Positions 10,856-24,494 of a DNA stretch of 64,000 nucleotides are shown one piece after another. The notes under the pieces were generated by a model. That model was not told the DNA's origin. It saw only the letters and a list, made by a program, of their open reading frames with translations, and made no database searches. Position numbers and translations under genes: made by a program. Positions within the stretch are counted from its first letter, which is position 1. The number at the start of each line of letters is the position of its first letter. The stretch comes from Argentina anserina (lineage: Eukaryota; Streptophyta; Magnoliopsida; Rosales; Rosaceae), in NCBI RefSeq assembly GCF_933775445.1, contig NC_065877.1, positions 30,194,001 to 30,258,000 of the forward strand, written 5' to 3'.

Positions 10856-13800
10856 ATGGTAAGGAAGCATGGATGGCAGTTGCCTGCTCACACCTTTCAG
10901 GTACCCAGATAGCTCCTCTCTAGTTTTACTCTCATCTCAATTTGTGGGAATGGGGGTGTAAATTTGTGATCCTTCGTGTAATTTGATTAGGTTTTGTTTT
11001 AACTAGTGGTTTACTGAGGTGAAATCGACTCGAGCTGAATTTGGATTCTGATCCCTGTTTTGGGTTTTCCATCTTTCAATTGTTGTAAAAGGTCGAATCT
11101 GTATGGTTGACATTGTTAGAATCTATATCATTGACATTATTCCTTTTAGTTTTGAGTTAGGTGCTTGTGCTTTTACCTTTTTGGAGAGCCCTAGGGGAGA
11201 AAGTTGGAATCTTTTAGTTCATTTTGGTGAAAAGGAAATGCTGGTGTGCTCTTATGTTTGTTTAGGCCTTGTGTTATGTCGGACATTTAAAATTTTGTGC
11301 CCTGTGGTCTAGGTTTTGGTCCTGTAGTATTTCACTGAATGAATATCAAAAGCTTTCTTGTTTCATGATTATACATATTTTGCTGGATGTTGAGCCATCT
11401 TTTGCTTGTCTTGTCGTGTTTATTTCTTGTGGTTGTCACTGGTTAATTTGTTGAATTATCACGTTAACTCTGCTGTTTGATCGATAGGTTGTTGCAATTA
11501 CCGTATTCTGCTTGTTAGTGGTTGCATTCTATGCTTTCTTTGCCCCTTTCCTTGGAGGCCGCATCTGGGAATATGTTCTGATTGGAACTTACTCACCAGT
11601 GGTATGTGAGATTATTTAATTTATGTTCAATAATATTTTAATTCTTTTAGAAGTTTTCACAGTTTTATACGCATTCATTGTCTGTATAGAGTATAGACAT
11701 ATATAATACTATATAGAAGAAAAATAATATTAGTCTTTGGTTTGGAAAGTAGCAGTTAACCTGATCCATTGTACTATTGTAGAAAAGAGTCATCCAAGGA
11801 CTATAAGTCAAACCTTGCCAAATAGTGTGTTCTGGAGTATTTTAGTGTCAACTAATGAAACTCTGTCATTTATCCAGTTGTTGAAATGTATTGAGAGCTT
11901 CTGCCCTGTAATATATTCCTATCGTGTTTCCAAGTTTGACATTTACTTCATTCTATAAAAAAAAGCAAGGAGGCCAAACTAGATTAAGCGGAAATAAACT
12001 GCCTCTCTAATTTATATAATCAGTCACCATATGTAATGCTTTACCACACTTATCTCATAACCGAATCATTGTTATTTATACTTACTTTTTCTTTTAGATG
12101 GATGTAGTTCTTTTATTCTGTCTTATTCTCATACTGCTATGGCATTGCAGGCACTTCTTGTTTTTATTCTCTATGTACGATGTACTGCAATAAACCCTGC
12201 AGATCCTGGAATTATGTCCAGGTTTTACAATGGGGTGATGAATGGTGTCAATACAAATGATGGGCTATCAGCAAAAGATTTGCCAAGAAAGTTTGATGAC
12301 AGTGCAACTGGGGCATCTTCCCCATCATCAGTATCCAGAAGTTCAATTGCAGGAGCTAACTCTAGTAGGAAAGGCTCAGTAGGAGAACTAGGAGGTGTAA
12401 ATTTTCCAGCAGAACCAACAGCCAGCAGCGTTGGAGGAGTTGGAATCTTATGTGCCTTGTTTGTACATCAAGACTGCCGCAAACAACAGGAAGGAGCATA
12501 TGAGCATCAGGGCGGTGAAGGTGGTGAAGAGGCTTTGTTCTGTACATTGTGCAATTCTGAGGTAGCATTATGAATGGTCTAGGACTATTATTATTGACAA
12601 AAATCTAGTTATATTATGCTATCACATGTTTCTTTATGAAGGTAATATTCTCAATGCATTGCATGGGAAGTGAAGCTGCTTTCTTTATCCAATAACCAGA
12701 TGTGAACATGTTCAACATTACTTTTTCAATATAATCTATATTTTTAGATTTTTCTTAATGAGTTGGTAAAACTACCATGTTCTAAATGGGTTATATTGTC
12801 TTTGATAGCGGCTATATGCTGATAATTGACCAAATGACTGTTTAAGATATGGTTACTTTTCTTTTTGCAGGTTCGCAAGTTCAGCAAACATTGTAGAAGT
12901 TGTGATAAGTGTGTTGACGGTTTTGATCACCACTGTCGGGTATTCAACTATTCTGCTTTCACATTGTCGAATGGTACTTGTTTTGAGTGGACAGATCTTA
13001 GTGTTCTTTCGCTCTAAAGTAACATCAGTAATTATGTTGGTTTGCAGTGGCTTAATAATTGTGTGGGGCACAAAAATTACATAACTTTTATCAGCCTGAT
13101 GGCCATCAGTCTTGTTTGGGTAGGTATTGGTTGCAGATTAATAATTATTATGCAACAGCAATTTTGGATACTAAAGATGTTCTCTTTGTCCATATTTGGT
13201 CCAGCTTGCCATTGAAGCTGGAGTTGGTATTGCTGTACTAGTGCGCTGCTTTGTTAATAAAAGAAGCATGGAGGCAGAAATCATTGATAGACTTGGAAAT
13301 GGTTTCACTCGAGCGCCCTTTGCAACAGTTGTGGTACGTACTGTATCTTAATGCTTTAACTATAGTTGGCATCCTAATTATTTACCAGTATCAATTGCAG
13401 AAGTATTCCTTTGCTGACAGCGGTTCTCACTTTGTCCAGGCTATTTGTACTGCAGTTTCTATTCTGGCATGTGTACCCCTCAGTGAACTGTTTTTCTTTC
13501 ATATGATTTTAATCAGGAAGGTCAGTACTGCTGGTTGTTATTATCATTTTTCTTCATGCCATGGTTAGTTAGGATCGGGTTTAACAAAGATATTAAACTT
13601 TGAAAGTATGCAACTAAATATTGGGTTTGTAATTGTAGTAGTACCAGCCTAGCTACAGATATGAAGAAAGAAGAATAGAGAATTATCATAGTAGGACATT
13701 ATATTAAGTTAATCAATAAATAATCTTATTTGTCTTAACTGTTTTTTTTGGCATTAGGGTATTACTACCTATGAATATGTTGTGGCAATGAGAGCAATGA

Positions 13801-15468
13801 GTGAGGTACCCGGAGGAGAGGTGGATGAGGCTATCAATAATATCATGTACTCACCAACTGGATCAGCTACAACTGGCTTGAGTGGTGGAAGTTCTTTGGG
13901 TCTGCCATACAAGGGTGCATGGTGCACCCCTCCAAGAGTGTTTGTGGATTATCAGGTACTTTAGTTTAGATGTTATATCATGGTCTTGTATTTCCTGAAG
14001 CATGATCGACTTTGCTCGAACTCAAATCTTAGGCTTACAATATCCATATTTTTGAACCGGACCTCTGATAAAATGATAAAATTGACTTCCTAGGTGGAAC
14101 AACTTGGAAAGAAAAGGGTGGATATGAATTTAAAAAAACATGTTCTTAATATAAAAAAAGGCTTACCTACTTGATTGTTTTCAACATATATACATTTTTT
14201 TCTTTCAGAAGAAGCTTGTCCTTCAGTTCTTCTCTTAAAATCATCCAGTTCTCATTGTATTGTAAAATGGTTTTTTAATTGGCTGGATCATCCTATATAT
14301 ATGTTCCCACTTTTTGGGTTGACACTTGTAATTTATTCTATATGGGAGATAATATTTATATCTACATTAACTTTACACCCCCTGACATTAGGATGAAGTC
14401 GTACCACATTTGGAGCCTGGAATGGTCCCATCAACTATTGATCCAGATGCAGCTGGATCTACAGAAAGGGGGCCAAAAGGTCCTAAAAGGCCTGTTCGTA
14501 TTAGTGCTTGGAAGCTTGCGAAGCTAGACTCCAATGAGGCGATGAGGGCAGCAGCCAAAGCAAGGGCTTCTTCCTCAGTTTTACGGCCACTTGATAAACC
14601 TGATCTTGAGCGTAGCTCAAGTGGCAATATGAGTGTGAGGAGCAGTGTAAGCACTGATACAGGGACAAATAGAGAGATGAAGAATGATATGAGGCTATCA
14701 AGAAACTCCTATGCTCCAAGTCAGGGTAGCCGAGATGAGTATGAAACTGGAACTCAAAGCATAAGTAGCTTCAGTAGTCCAAGCCATATTCATGAAGCAG
14801 TCACACTTAGCCCTCTACCACAGGGTCAAGGTCTCGGTCATCTGGGACGTTTTAATACAGCCACTTCAGTCCCCAGCTTAGTTCCTGAACGTCCTTTACC
14901 TTCCAGGACAACATTCCCCAATGTCAGTCAACCAATGTCACAGCCCTTGGGATTTGAAGAAAAGATAATACAGAAGGGTAGTACTGATCCTTTGATGCTT
15001 TCTGGTCCACCTACATCTCTTCTCAGAGATGTCAGAAGGACATCAGTAGTTTGGGACCAAGAAGCTGGAAGATATGTCTCAGTTCCTGTATCAGCTTCTG
15101 AAGCTCGAAACAACAGGTTATCTATTCCAGGATTACCAAATCTCAATGCAGAAACAAGCAATTATGATAGAAGGCCAGTTGTTCCTCCACAGGAGGCTTC
15201 TTCTTCTTCAGCAAAGCCTCCATTGCAACAAACAGAGAAACTGATGTACACGGGAGACTCCATATTCTTTGGTGGTCCACTCTTAACTGCCCCAGTTAGG
15301 GATAATACGAGAAATGAAAGGGGTCCGGGCCCAAGAGAGAGCCAAGAGAGGACAGCGCTGAACCTGCCTAGGGAGTCTAGATTCAGACGTGATTCTGCGT
15401 CAAACCAGCTTCCTGTGTTTGTCCCAGGGGGATTTGAGCAAAACCCTTTTTTCGGGTCTGGTAAATAA
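10856..15468 (+). CDS. DHHC-type protein S-acyltransferase (PAT19/PAT20-like)
   Basis: A membrane enzyme that transfers palmitate to cysteines of target proteins. Nine coding exons: 10856-10900, 11488-11601, 12151-12561, 12871-12939, 13048-13119, 13205-13333, 13440-13520, 13758-13955, 14392-15468; all junctions are phase 0, giving 731 residues. It begins [15 protein letters not shown], followed by two membrane segments (residues about 16-70). The cysteine-rich domain ([20 protein letters not shown]) carries the intact catalytic DHHC, and the NNCVGHKNY motif follows. Two more membrane segments come next (about 220-320). The long C-terminal tail is Ser/Pro-rich and probably cytosolic. The length and both ends match Arabidopsis At4g15080 and At3g22180, which I recall as the neighbours of FAR1 and FHY3. 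An upstream in-frame extension has no ATG, so the start at 10856 is firm. Confidence 0.93.
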
Positions 15469-16937
15469 TAATTTGCTTACGACCTGAAAGTTCAGACAGA
15501 TGCGTGTGAAAATTCTTCCTCCTCCTGACAGGGCACAATGGAGGGGTATGCAAGTTTGAAAACCACTGATGAGGGCTACACTTGACCCTGCTTGGCTGCA
15601 TGGAATTGTTGCTAACAGAAATCCCACAGGGTTCAAGCGATTCCTTTGATGAAATTCTGGGGTAACACCGGCTTTAGCTGAGGTTTGTAAATGAGGCAAC
15701 TAAGAGGTGGTTCTTGCGCTTTCTTGACATTGTAGCCTAGTTTAGCACAGCTCCATTATGCACTGAAAATTTTCAATTCTCCCAGCAGTCTACCACTATC
15801 AAGCTGGACAACATGTGGATGTAATTTATTAGATTTATTTCATTAACATAATTTTAATTAATTTTCTTCTTTTAACTTGCAGACACTGCTGTTTGATGTC
15901 CAGATTTTTGTTTTTCTTTTCAGTCTTCAAACTTCTAAAATGATTTCTAATTGAAGTGATTATCTGGCTTGGTATATAGTTAATACTTGATAGTGATACA
16001 GAGGGTTCGTTAAGAGTGGGTGAGCTTTCTTTTCAAACATCATGTGATATACGAGGAGGGCCAGGTAGATTAAACCCCACAACCTTAAAGATTGGAACAT
16101 CATCATTTTCAGGGTATTAGCTCATCTTCATGGTCATTGATTTGATAATATAAGTGGAAAATTGAAGATGCAGAAAAGTGGTACGTACTACAAAACTATC
16201 ACAGATTCACAGGTTTGCAAGTCAAAAGTTGGCCTGGGAGATTCCAAAACTATAGCCTATAGGGATATGAATCATTGATTAAAAGTAGAAATCTGTTAAT
16301 CATTGAGGAGGTTGAACCTGCAATGTTAACCAATATATATCCATATCCATGAATAATTGAACTGCAATGCATACATGTCTTGCATTTTGCTTACGAATGC
16401 AAACAATGAGCTATACGAGACTTTTGTCGTCAAAATAATTCTAATTGTCGACTGTGGTTATTAGATTTTGTGCTCATAGTACGACTAAAGTGCATATAGA
16501 TCGGGGCGATTAACTTCTTTCTAAAATCCACGAATGTTCTAAACAACATCTTTCAGTCGACCTCAAGAATAATCTGTTCAGGATACAAATACTACTCGTC
16601 TGATTTTCTGTTGTTTAACCGACATTATCCTCCTCCTATCCAAACCAGTTGTAACTGCGTCAGCAATTATAGACTAAATCTTGCGTGTATCATTCATCCT
16701 ATTAATAATCAAAGTTGAAACTTGAAACTGACACGGAGATCTCCACTGGCTGTAAAAACTGGAACGCACTTGGACATATAAGCCAATCACATACAATATT
16801 GTCGCTTTCAAACAGGTTAAAACGAACGCCTATTCCACTTTGGCATAGAGATTTGTTCAGTTTTGTCTAGTATTACATTTACTATTACCAGTAGAAATAT
16901 GATTCTTAGTTCTTATACGATTGTATCTCGTAGTCCT
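15469..16937. other. DHHC-gene 3' UTR and POP2 upstream region
   Basis: The 3' UTR of the S-acyltransferase probably extends to about 15850. The rest is AT-rich promoter DNA of the next gene with no recognisable frame, RNA or repeat. Confidence 0.5.
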
Positions 16938-17049
16938 CTATAAATAGAAATAGAGATCTCTCCGTTTATATTCTTAAACAAAAACTCCATAATTTCATCC
17001 ATCAATATAATACAGCTAGTAGAAACAAACCAAGTTCAAGCTGCCCAGA
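16938..17049 (+). promoter_or_regulatory. POP2 TATA box and 5' leader
   Basis: CTATAAATAG at 16938-16947 is a good TATA box, about 110 bp before the POP2 ATG. The leader is therefore about 80 nt and unspliced. Confidence 0.6.
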
Positions 17050-20000
17050 ATGAGCATCAATCGCCTTGTTCGATCCAGTCTCACAACCCAGGTTTCAATT
17101 CTCACAAACCCAATTTGGTTTTTGTTTGAAACATGTGTTTTTTCATCAAGTTTTTGTTTTGTGATTGACTTCTGGGGAGGACTGATATCAAGTTGATGAA
17201 ACCTTTGTTTATCTGGTTCATGGATTTGAGTTTTTGTGATAACTTTTTAATGTTCTTGGTGTTTTTGATCACGTTGTTGATGCTTTCCTGCTTAAAAAAC
17301 AAGTTTGTTTTCTCAGAAAAAGTTGGAAGTGATAAGAACTCTCATACTCTCTTTGACTTTTCTCAAGATCATGACTTATCTGAAATCATTGAAACCAGTG
17401 GTTCCTCTGTTTGTGGATCAAAGTGTTGAAAATAGTTTATTAGTTGAAAGCTCCACTTTTTTATAAGCAATGATGACTTTTCATTGCACTTTGATTTCTT
17501 TTTATATTTTTGACTTTCTGCAATGTGGGAAAGGGGGAGGACTATGATCCAGAATTCTCAACTTGTTTCAACTTTCAAAAGTACCTGATTGATACAAATG
17601 GTTTTGTACAGTGGGAATCGGAGCTTGATACCCTTTTAAGTTTTTGTTGGTAAATGAATCTACTTCTCTCCATCACTGTGTTTGCATGTTCAGTTCTTTT
17701 ACACATTTGGTTGCTAAGTAGATGCTGTAAAGGAAAAGTATTCGAATTGCTTGGAATGTTTAATTTTAGTTATGTGGAAACCAGGAACATACAATGACCC
17801 TAATAAAACTAGCTGTAGTAGGAAATAATATCTATTTCAAAGAATACAGTTGGAACTGTCCTTATTAATGTAGAGGGATGACAGAGGTCGAAATATTTCT
17901 CTGTTTGTAATCACGGCCCTATTCTGGGTAACAGAATCTGATTTTGTGTATGCATACTGTTTAGGTTGATTGCAGCACAATCACAAGCTGTATATATCAC
18001 TTACAATTGCTTCTCCATCCTTGTTTTATTTCTGCTTACAGCTCGGTTCATGTGTAAAATATGTTGCCGCCTCTAGAAGCTCACAAGAGCGTCTCTTTTC
18101 GGCTCCCTCTCTAACTAGAGTCTATGGTACAAGCGCAACATTGCCATCGGATGAAGGGTAGGTGCCTAGGTGGAATCTCTATGTTAAATTTAGACTTAAT
18201 ATTCCGATGTGCGGTCACTAATTTTTCAAATGATCATGTTCAACTTCAGGCATCTGTACCTTAATTATGCTTTTTTCCTTTCAACTGATCTAGAGTACTG
18301 TTGTTCAAGCGTATGCATTTTCATGTGTTTTTTCCAGCCCAAGATAATCCAATCTAAGTGTAACAAATTTATCGATGTACTCAGGTTTAAAGGGCATGAC
18401 ATGCTTGCACCCTTCACATCTGGGTCCCTAAGTTCTGATGTGCATCCTTTGCTTATAGAGAAGTCAGAGGTAAACTTGTGTCTTCCTGGTCGTGTCCTTT
18501 AATTAATCAAACATTCTCTCTGAAAATAAAAGCATCTGCTTTTCCCTAGTTGAGATGTTCCCGAAATCATTTAACAGAGTCATTCTTGGTTTCAGGGTAG
18601 CTATGTTTATGACATCAATGGGAAGAAGTATCTTGATGCTCTTGCTGGTCTATGGTGCACAGCACTAGGTTTCGCCTTACTATTTCTTTTCTCACCTTCG
18701 TTTGATTTCAACTCGAGATATGTCATTGCATAGTATTAGAAGTGTCTTGCAGTGTATTTTTCATTACTATATTTGAATGGTATTTTTCATTACTATATTT
18801 GAATGGTATTTTTCTCAAATAAAAAGTAGAGATAAAAAACTGTAATTACCAAGTATATCAACCTTATGGAAAGCCGATAATTTCAGATGAAAGTATGAGC
18901 AAAGGTACAAGTATGTCCATTTCTTTGTGAAAGTACCTAGAAACATTCTTCTCCTTTCTCAGCCTTCTATCTCCAGGTTTTATAGCGTAGGATCAATGAG
19001 CATTGGTTTGCTTTGACAAACTTTAGACTCTATATTTGGCTAAATCAATCACCATCTCACTAATAGCTTTGCCTGACCTTACCATTGATAAGTTAGTTGT
19101 GTATCAGACATTTGTCGAAAAGTACTTTTTAATCAATTTCCATGAAATATATTCATGTATACTTTTGCTTGTTTGTGTATTCATTTGTGAATGTACTTGA
19201 ATTCAAATTATAGATTGTCAAAATACTTTGCAGGTGGAAATGAACCTCGTTTGGTTGAAGCTGCAACTCGACAGTTGAATACCTTGCCATTTTACCACTC
19301 TTTTTGGAATCGTACTACCAGACCTTCTTTGGTAATATAATCCGTATCTCTCTTTTATTGAAGTGACGGTTTATATGTTAATCTGTGATAAAAAATTACT
19401 TGTTTCCACATGCCTGTCATTTATCTCCCGGTCTAACTTGGATACTTATAAAATAGCGTTGTACTATTTTGAAAAATAATTCTTCAGATCTGTACTCTAT
19501 GCGTCACTTCTGCGATGTATTTATTCAGTGCCATAGTTGAAAGTTGCCTCCATAAAATGCTTGCGCGGCTGTAACAGGAGTTTTACTTTGCAGGATTTGG
19601 CAAAAGATCTTCTCGAAACTTTTACTGCTACAAAAATGGCAAAAGCCTTCTTTACCAATAGCGGCTCCGAGGCCAATGATACTCAGGTCTGATTGACTTA
19701 TTTGAGAAAATTTATATGTACGTGATAATTATTGAACTAGTGGTACAAATTCCTTTGCATGATAATAATGATATCGGTTTCTGTCTGGATCATTGAGAGA
19801 ATAATAATGATGTTTATTATGATGAGGACTCATTTAACTTTCTTCTTAGAATACTGGCGGATCTCTAAGACTTATTCCTCTTGTTCAATTTGATTCCTGT
19901 TAATATTTAAAAAAAAATTCAATTTAAAATAGTTGACACCCAATTCTGGAGACACATCAGTTACAATTCAGCCTACTGGAACACACTGTCAACAACTTAA

Positions 20001-23000
20001 GTTATTTGCTTGTCAAGAGCTCAAAGATAATAATATAGTGATCATTAATCAGTCTGGTTATTAATTTATTTATTTTCATGACCAAGTACTTTGTCAAATT
20101 CTGAGATGATATCTCTATAACTTGAAGTATTTTTCTCTGTAGGTAAAGCTGGTTTGGTATTATTATAATGCGCTTGGACGTCCCGATAAAAAGAAATTCA
20201 TAGCTCGCCATAAATCGTATGTTCACTACTCAATGAATTTATTTTCTTTTATTCTTTGGTCATTGTCCTTAAGTCTTTTGATGTTATCTTTGTATTATGA
20301 CAGGTACCATGGTTCAACTTTGATAACTGCAAGTCTTTCTGGGTATGATACATAGTCTAGAGAAATATCAGGAAATGATTACCCTCCAGTTCAGTAACTG
20401 TAAATTTTCTTTTCACAGCCTCCCAGCTCTGCATCAAAAATTTGATCTTCCTGCCCCATTTGTGTTGCACACTGATTGCCCCCACTATTGGCGGTATCAC
20501 CAGCCAGGTCCTTTTACTTTTCACTTGTGTAATATTTCACATGCATATTCGACCAGTTCTATCAAACTTTATCTTGCTTATAAATATGGCAGATGAGACG
20601 GAGGAGGAATTCTCAACCAGATTAGCCAACAATTTGGAGAAGCTTATCCTTAAAGAAGGACCTGAGACGGTAAGTAATTTATAACATTCTCTCAAACCCT
20701 TGGCACAAATTAAAGCATCCTCCAAGCACATCGAGTACTTTTTGTGCCTGACACAGTTTTTTGTCTTCAGATTGCTGCGTTCATTGCCGAACCTGTCATG
20801 GGTGCAGGAGGTGTGATACCTCCTCCTGAAACTTATTTTGAGAAGGTGAGCTTATAATAAGCATGAAGTAATTGCAAATGTTTCAGGCCCATATTACCCA
20901 CCTTATATATTCAAGGTTCACTATTAATAGATTCTTACATGAATAATCTGATCATCATGTACTAGCGTGAAAAGCTTTCAATTAGGTTTGTATGAGCTGT
21001 TATTAGGCCCTGTAAACACATGACTGTCTCTCCTACCTGCCAAATTAGATAGTTTTAATGGAGATCATTTAATTCTGGATGCAGATTCAAGCTGTCGTGA
21101 AGAAATATGACATTCTATTTATTGCGGATGAGGTATGTAATATTCTGTCGTTAATATTTGAGTGTACTTGTATGTTATTTACTAAGTTTTTTTTTATTTA
21201 CCTCTGAAGGTAATCTGTGCATTTGGAAGACTCGGGACCATGTTTGGGTGTGATAAATACAACATAAAACCTGATCTTGTATCTTTGGCCAAGGTAAACT
21301 ATCATAGTGTATGATTAAGCTCCTTTCTCACCTCCCATGTTTAAATTGATTGTTCTCATCACTCTGGTGTTGGTTATCCCAGGCACTTTCTTCTGCTTAT
21401 ATGCCCATTGGTGCTGTACTTGTGAGCCCAAAAATTTCAGACGTCATACATTCTCAAAGCAGCAAGCTTGGTATGTTGGCAGCTGTATGAAATTCCACCC
21501 ATTCTCATTGTGTTGGCTGACATGAGTTCTTTGATGACAGGTTCATTTTCTCATGGGTTCACGTACTCTGGACACCCGGTAGCTTGTGCAGTTGCAATTG
21601 AAGCGCTCAAGATCTACAAGTGTGTTCTCATCTCTCTTATAAATATTTAAAACTAAATTTATGTATCTAGATTTCGACTTCCCAGGAATAAAACAACTAA
21701 GTATAGAATAGGAACATGCTGACTAAATCACAATATTTGTACTAACTCCAGTAATTATATCTCAAAGGAAACAACTTAAAAGTATAAATCCAGATAAAGA
21801 CTTAGGCTATAAAGCAGATGGATTTATTTCCTCCATTTTCTTTTCGATACTTCAATGATTTGTTGTTTCAGCCAATGTTTTAAAAAGCGAATGTGTACCC
21901 CCAAGACATTTTCTTGAGAGCCATGAGCCTTAAACCTTGAGGCGCATAAGGCGTATATGTAAATATATAATTATACACGTACAAAAAGAACAAATATACA
22001 TGAGAACTTACCAATATATTATATTTAGATATAATGAAATTCATAATCTAAACTTTTTAGATAGTTTTCATCAATTTAAACACATTATATATATATAAAT
22101 ATAAAAACATACCTAAAAAGAATATTTTCTAAGACATAGTAAAAGACATAAAAGACGTGAAAAACGTAGCTGTAGATGTGAAAGGCGTAAGTTTTTAAGC
22201 CTCACTGCCTAGACCGAAAAACAAAGGTGTTATATAAGTAGCTTTAAGTTTTTTGAAGCCTCAGGCTAGACTTGAGTCGAGTTTTTTAAAACATACTTTC
22301 AGCATATTTTAATATATTCAAGTAGAAGTGTTGAATAACCAAGTTGCACTTCGAATGACAAATTGTATACTCGATTGGTGTGGCACTGCTTGTCTTAGTA
22401 AACTTAGAAACATATATAGAGCTTGGAAAGAATAATTTAATCACTTAAAAACTGAAAATAGTCCAATATACTTCAACCTCTGTCCTTATTTTATAATGCT
22501 GAACTATAATTAACTCAACCTTTTGCTTCAACCTTTGTCCTTGTTGTAGGGAAAGAAATATCGTTGAAAAAGTAAAGAGCATTGCCCCGCAGTTTCAAGA
22601 TGGCATAAAAGCCTTTTCTGATAGTCCCATTATAGGAGAGGTATATTTTGTTCATTAATTTTCCAAATTGTAGACGTTGCAAAGAGAAATTGCGATCACT
22701 AATATGTTAACAAGGTGGTGCTCCTGTCATGTTGCAGATACGGGGAACTGGTTTGATTCTTGGTACAGAATTTACAGACAATAAGTCACCAAATGATTTA
22801 TTCCCTCCTGAATGGGGTATGTGCCATCTTTCTATGATAAAGAAACACATATTACATTTCATCGCATCGATATGTTTAGTTTTTGTGGGAATTTCCCCCC
22901 ATAGTTGAGCCACGCGAACATTGTTGGTTATCCTATATTAGATTTTGTGATTTCTGCCTGGTCATTGGTATAAAGTTGAGACATGAGACCAGAAGCAAAG

Positions 23001-23365
23001 TTGGATACTTCCATTCATAATTTCATATTGATATTGTTTACTGACAAGATGCATCAACAGGGGTTGGCGCATATTTTGGAGCTCAATGTGAGAAAGAGGG
23101 GATGTTGGTACGAGTTGCTGGTGATACTATAATGATGTCCCCACCATTTATAATGACTCCTAGTGAGGTTGATGAGGTAAGAGCCACAATATCCTCAATA
23201 GATTTTTGTTTCCTCAATAGATATCTGTTCCCCTGAAATGATTTAAAATTTGAAGAAAACTCTTAAGCAAGAATGTATTTTCATTTTCAGTTAATAAGCA
23301 AATATGGTAAGGCATTGAAGGCTACTGAAGAGTATGTGAAGGAGCTCAAGTCTCAGAAGAAATAG
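17050..23365 (+). CDS. POP2: Gamma-aminobutyrate transaminase, mitochondrial (POP2)
   Basis: A PLP-dependent class III aminotransferase that converts GABA to succinic semialdehyde in mitochondria, using pyruvate or glyoxylate as acceptor. Nineteen coding exons: 17050-17091, 18042-18157, 18385-18469, 18596-18668, 19234-19331, 19594-19686, 20143-20216, 20304-20342, 20419-20507, 20593-20669, 20771-20845, 21085-21132, 21210-21293, 21383-21470, 21541-21619, 22550-22640, 22738-22816, 23061-23176, 23291-23365. They sum to 1521 nt, 506 residues (Arabidopsis POP2 is 504). The basic, Ser-rich N-terminus ([14 protein letters not shown] and on) is a mitochondrial presequence. Mature motifs: [44 protein letters not shown] (cofactor site), ADEVICAFGR (PLP aspartate) and [15 protein letters not shown] with the Schiff-base lysine. 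It ends SQKK. All catalytic blocks are intact. Intron 15 carries a hAT-like MITE. Confidence 0.96.
18754..18805. repeat. 26-bp tandem duplication in a POP2 intron
   Basis: Two perfect adjacent copies of a 26-mer beginning gtatttttcattactat, plus a partial third. It lies between coding exons 4 and 5 of POP2. It is probably a replication-slippage product. Confidence 0.8.
21873..22296. mobile_element. Non-autonomous hAT-like MITE in a POP2 intron
   Basis: The element is flanked on both sides by tttcagc (21866-21872 and 22297-22303), a 7-bp target-site duplication that may be 8 bp with one mismatch. The ends are imperfect inverted repeats (caatgttttaaaaa at the left, ttttttaaaacata at the right). 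Its subterminal parts carry ccttgaggcgcataaggcg and aagcctcaggc strings, common in plant elements of this kind. It has no coding capacity. It is inside the 0.9-kb intron between POP2 exons 15 and 16. Confidence 0.7.
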
Positions 23366-23829
23366 CTGTTATATACAGTAGTACCTGATGATGGTGAAAA
23401 ACTGAAAACTGTGTGGACTTCATGTACAACATAAAATCCATTCGCTGTTTTTCTTTCCCTCTGTACCAAACTCTGTTTTATGAGGTTATCAATAAATCAA
23501 GTGACTGTTGGGAGTTTATATTTCTTCCCTTTATGTTTGTCATACATCCTAATCTGGGGAACTGAGTATAAGCAATGGTACGTTAATAGATTCTGACTTC
23601 TTGAATTGCATAGAAAGGTACCTCGAGAGGATTAAAGTTATAGTCCTCGATCAGACTTGTAAAGACACATTGTGTAGGTGATAACCAAATCATACAGAAT
23701 CTGATTGAATACAAATCTACAAACATATTTCACAAAGATGATATATAGTTCCAGCAACAAAAACAACAGCAGAAAAAAAAAACTCAGGAACGAAACTGTA
23801 GCTAAAGCAAGCATAGTCTGGTAATGTCT
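23366..23829. other. Convergent 3' ends of POP2 and the small membrane-protein gene
   Basis: Only 3' UTR-like AT-rich sequence lies between the two stop codons. A possible polyadenylation signal for POP2, AATAAA, is at 23490-23495 within atcaataaatcaag. Nothing else was recognised. Confidence 0.5.
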
Positions 23830-24135
23830 TCAACTCTTGGACTGTTTGTTAGCTTTTCTTCTGGCCCGCTTAACCCTAAAGCTCGGAGATGGCTTATATC
23901 CTTCGACATCGTAGTCTCTCTTATCCAAGTCTCTAAAAGATTTCTGCAGATTCAAACAAATCTCAGGAACCACAGGATAGAGAATCGTATATGAACCTTA
24001 TCCATGTGAAAGAGATCGATAAAGATAGAGAGTTTGTACCTCACTAAGCTCAGAGAAGCTCACAACATAGAAGGTGATAGCTGCAGCTGCTACAATACCA
24101 AGAACGGGAAGACCAAGTTGCTGCAACCCATCCAT
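23830..24135 (-). CDS. Small single-pass membrane protein, 69 residues
   Basis: Two coding exons, 24135-24040 and 23943-23830 (phase 0), encode 69 residues beginning MDGLQQLGLPVLGIVAAAAI. One hydrophobic segment spans residues about 8-26. The C-terminal half is highly charged and basic (KSFRDLDKRDYDVEGYKPSP, then RVKRARRKANKQSKS), so it likely faces the cytosol or stroma side of a membrane. The function is unknown. Its place directly after POP2 matches Arabidopsis At3g22210, recalled as a short transmembrane protein after POP2. It is too short for most gene finders, but the splice sites and position support it. Confidence 0.75.
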
Positions 24136-24494
24136 GTTTCTCTACTTCACTCTCAGGCTACCTGCTTCTAAGGATTATGTATCTCGTGGTCTTTGAGACT
24201 CGGGGTGGATAAGGTGCTATTCACCTCTGTAAATATTTTTCAACTGTTTCAGCAATCATGGTGACATGGTGTTTCTTGCATGCTAGCTTTCCACAGTTGT
24301 AGAGTTCACCACAATTAAGTGAAAGACTGGAGTTGAGATTATTTTCAAAAATGTAAATAAAGTAATAAACCATCCAAACGTACAAAATTACTCCTACCAC
24401 ATCAAAACTAAAATTAAGTAGACGGAAGCACCGATTCATATATACAACATTGAAAGTGCTTCTTGAGATTTATTTACTTCTGATACAACATATT
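24136..24494. other. Short intergenic region between two minus-strand genes
   Basis: It holds the promoter of the small membrane-protein gene and the 3' UTR of the H-protein gene. No other signal was recognised. Confidence 0.4.

Noticed and set aside
12139..12573. Stand-alone 144-codon gene within the DHHC gene
   Set aside because: It is exon 3 of the S-acyltransferase plus intron sequence on either side.
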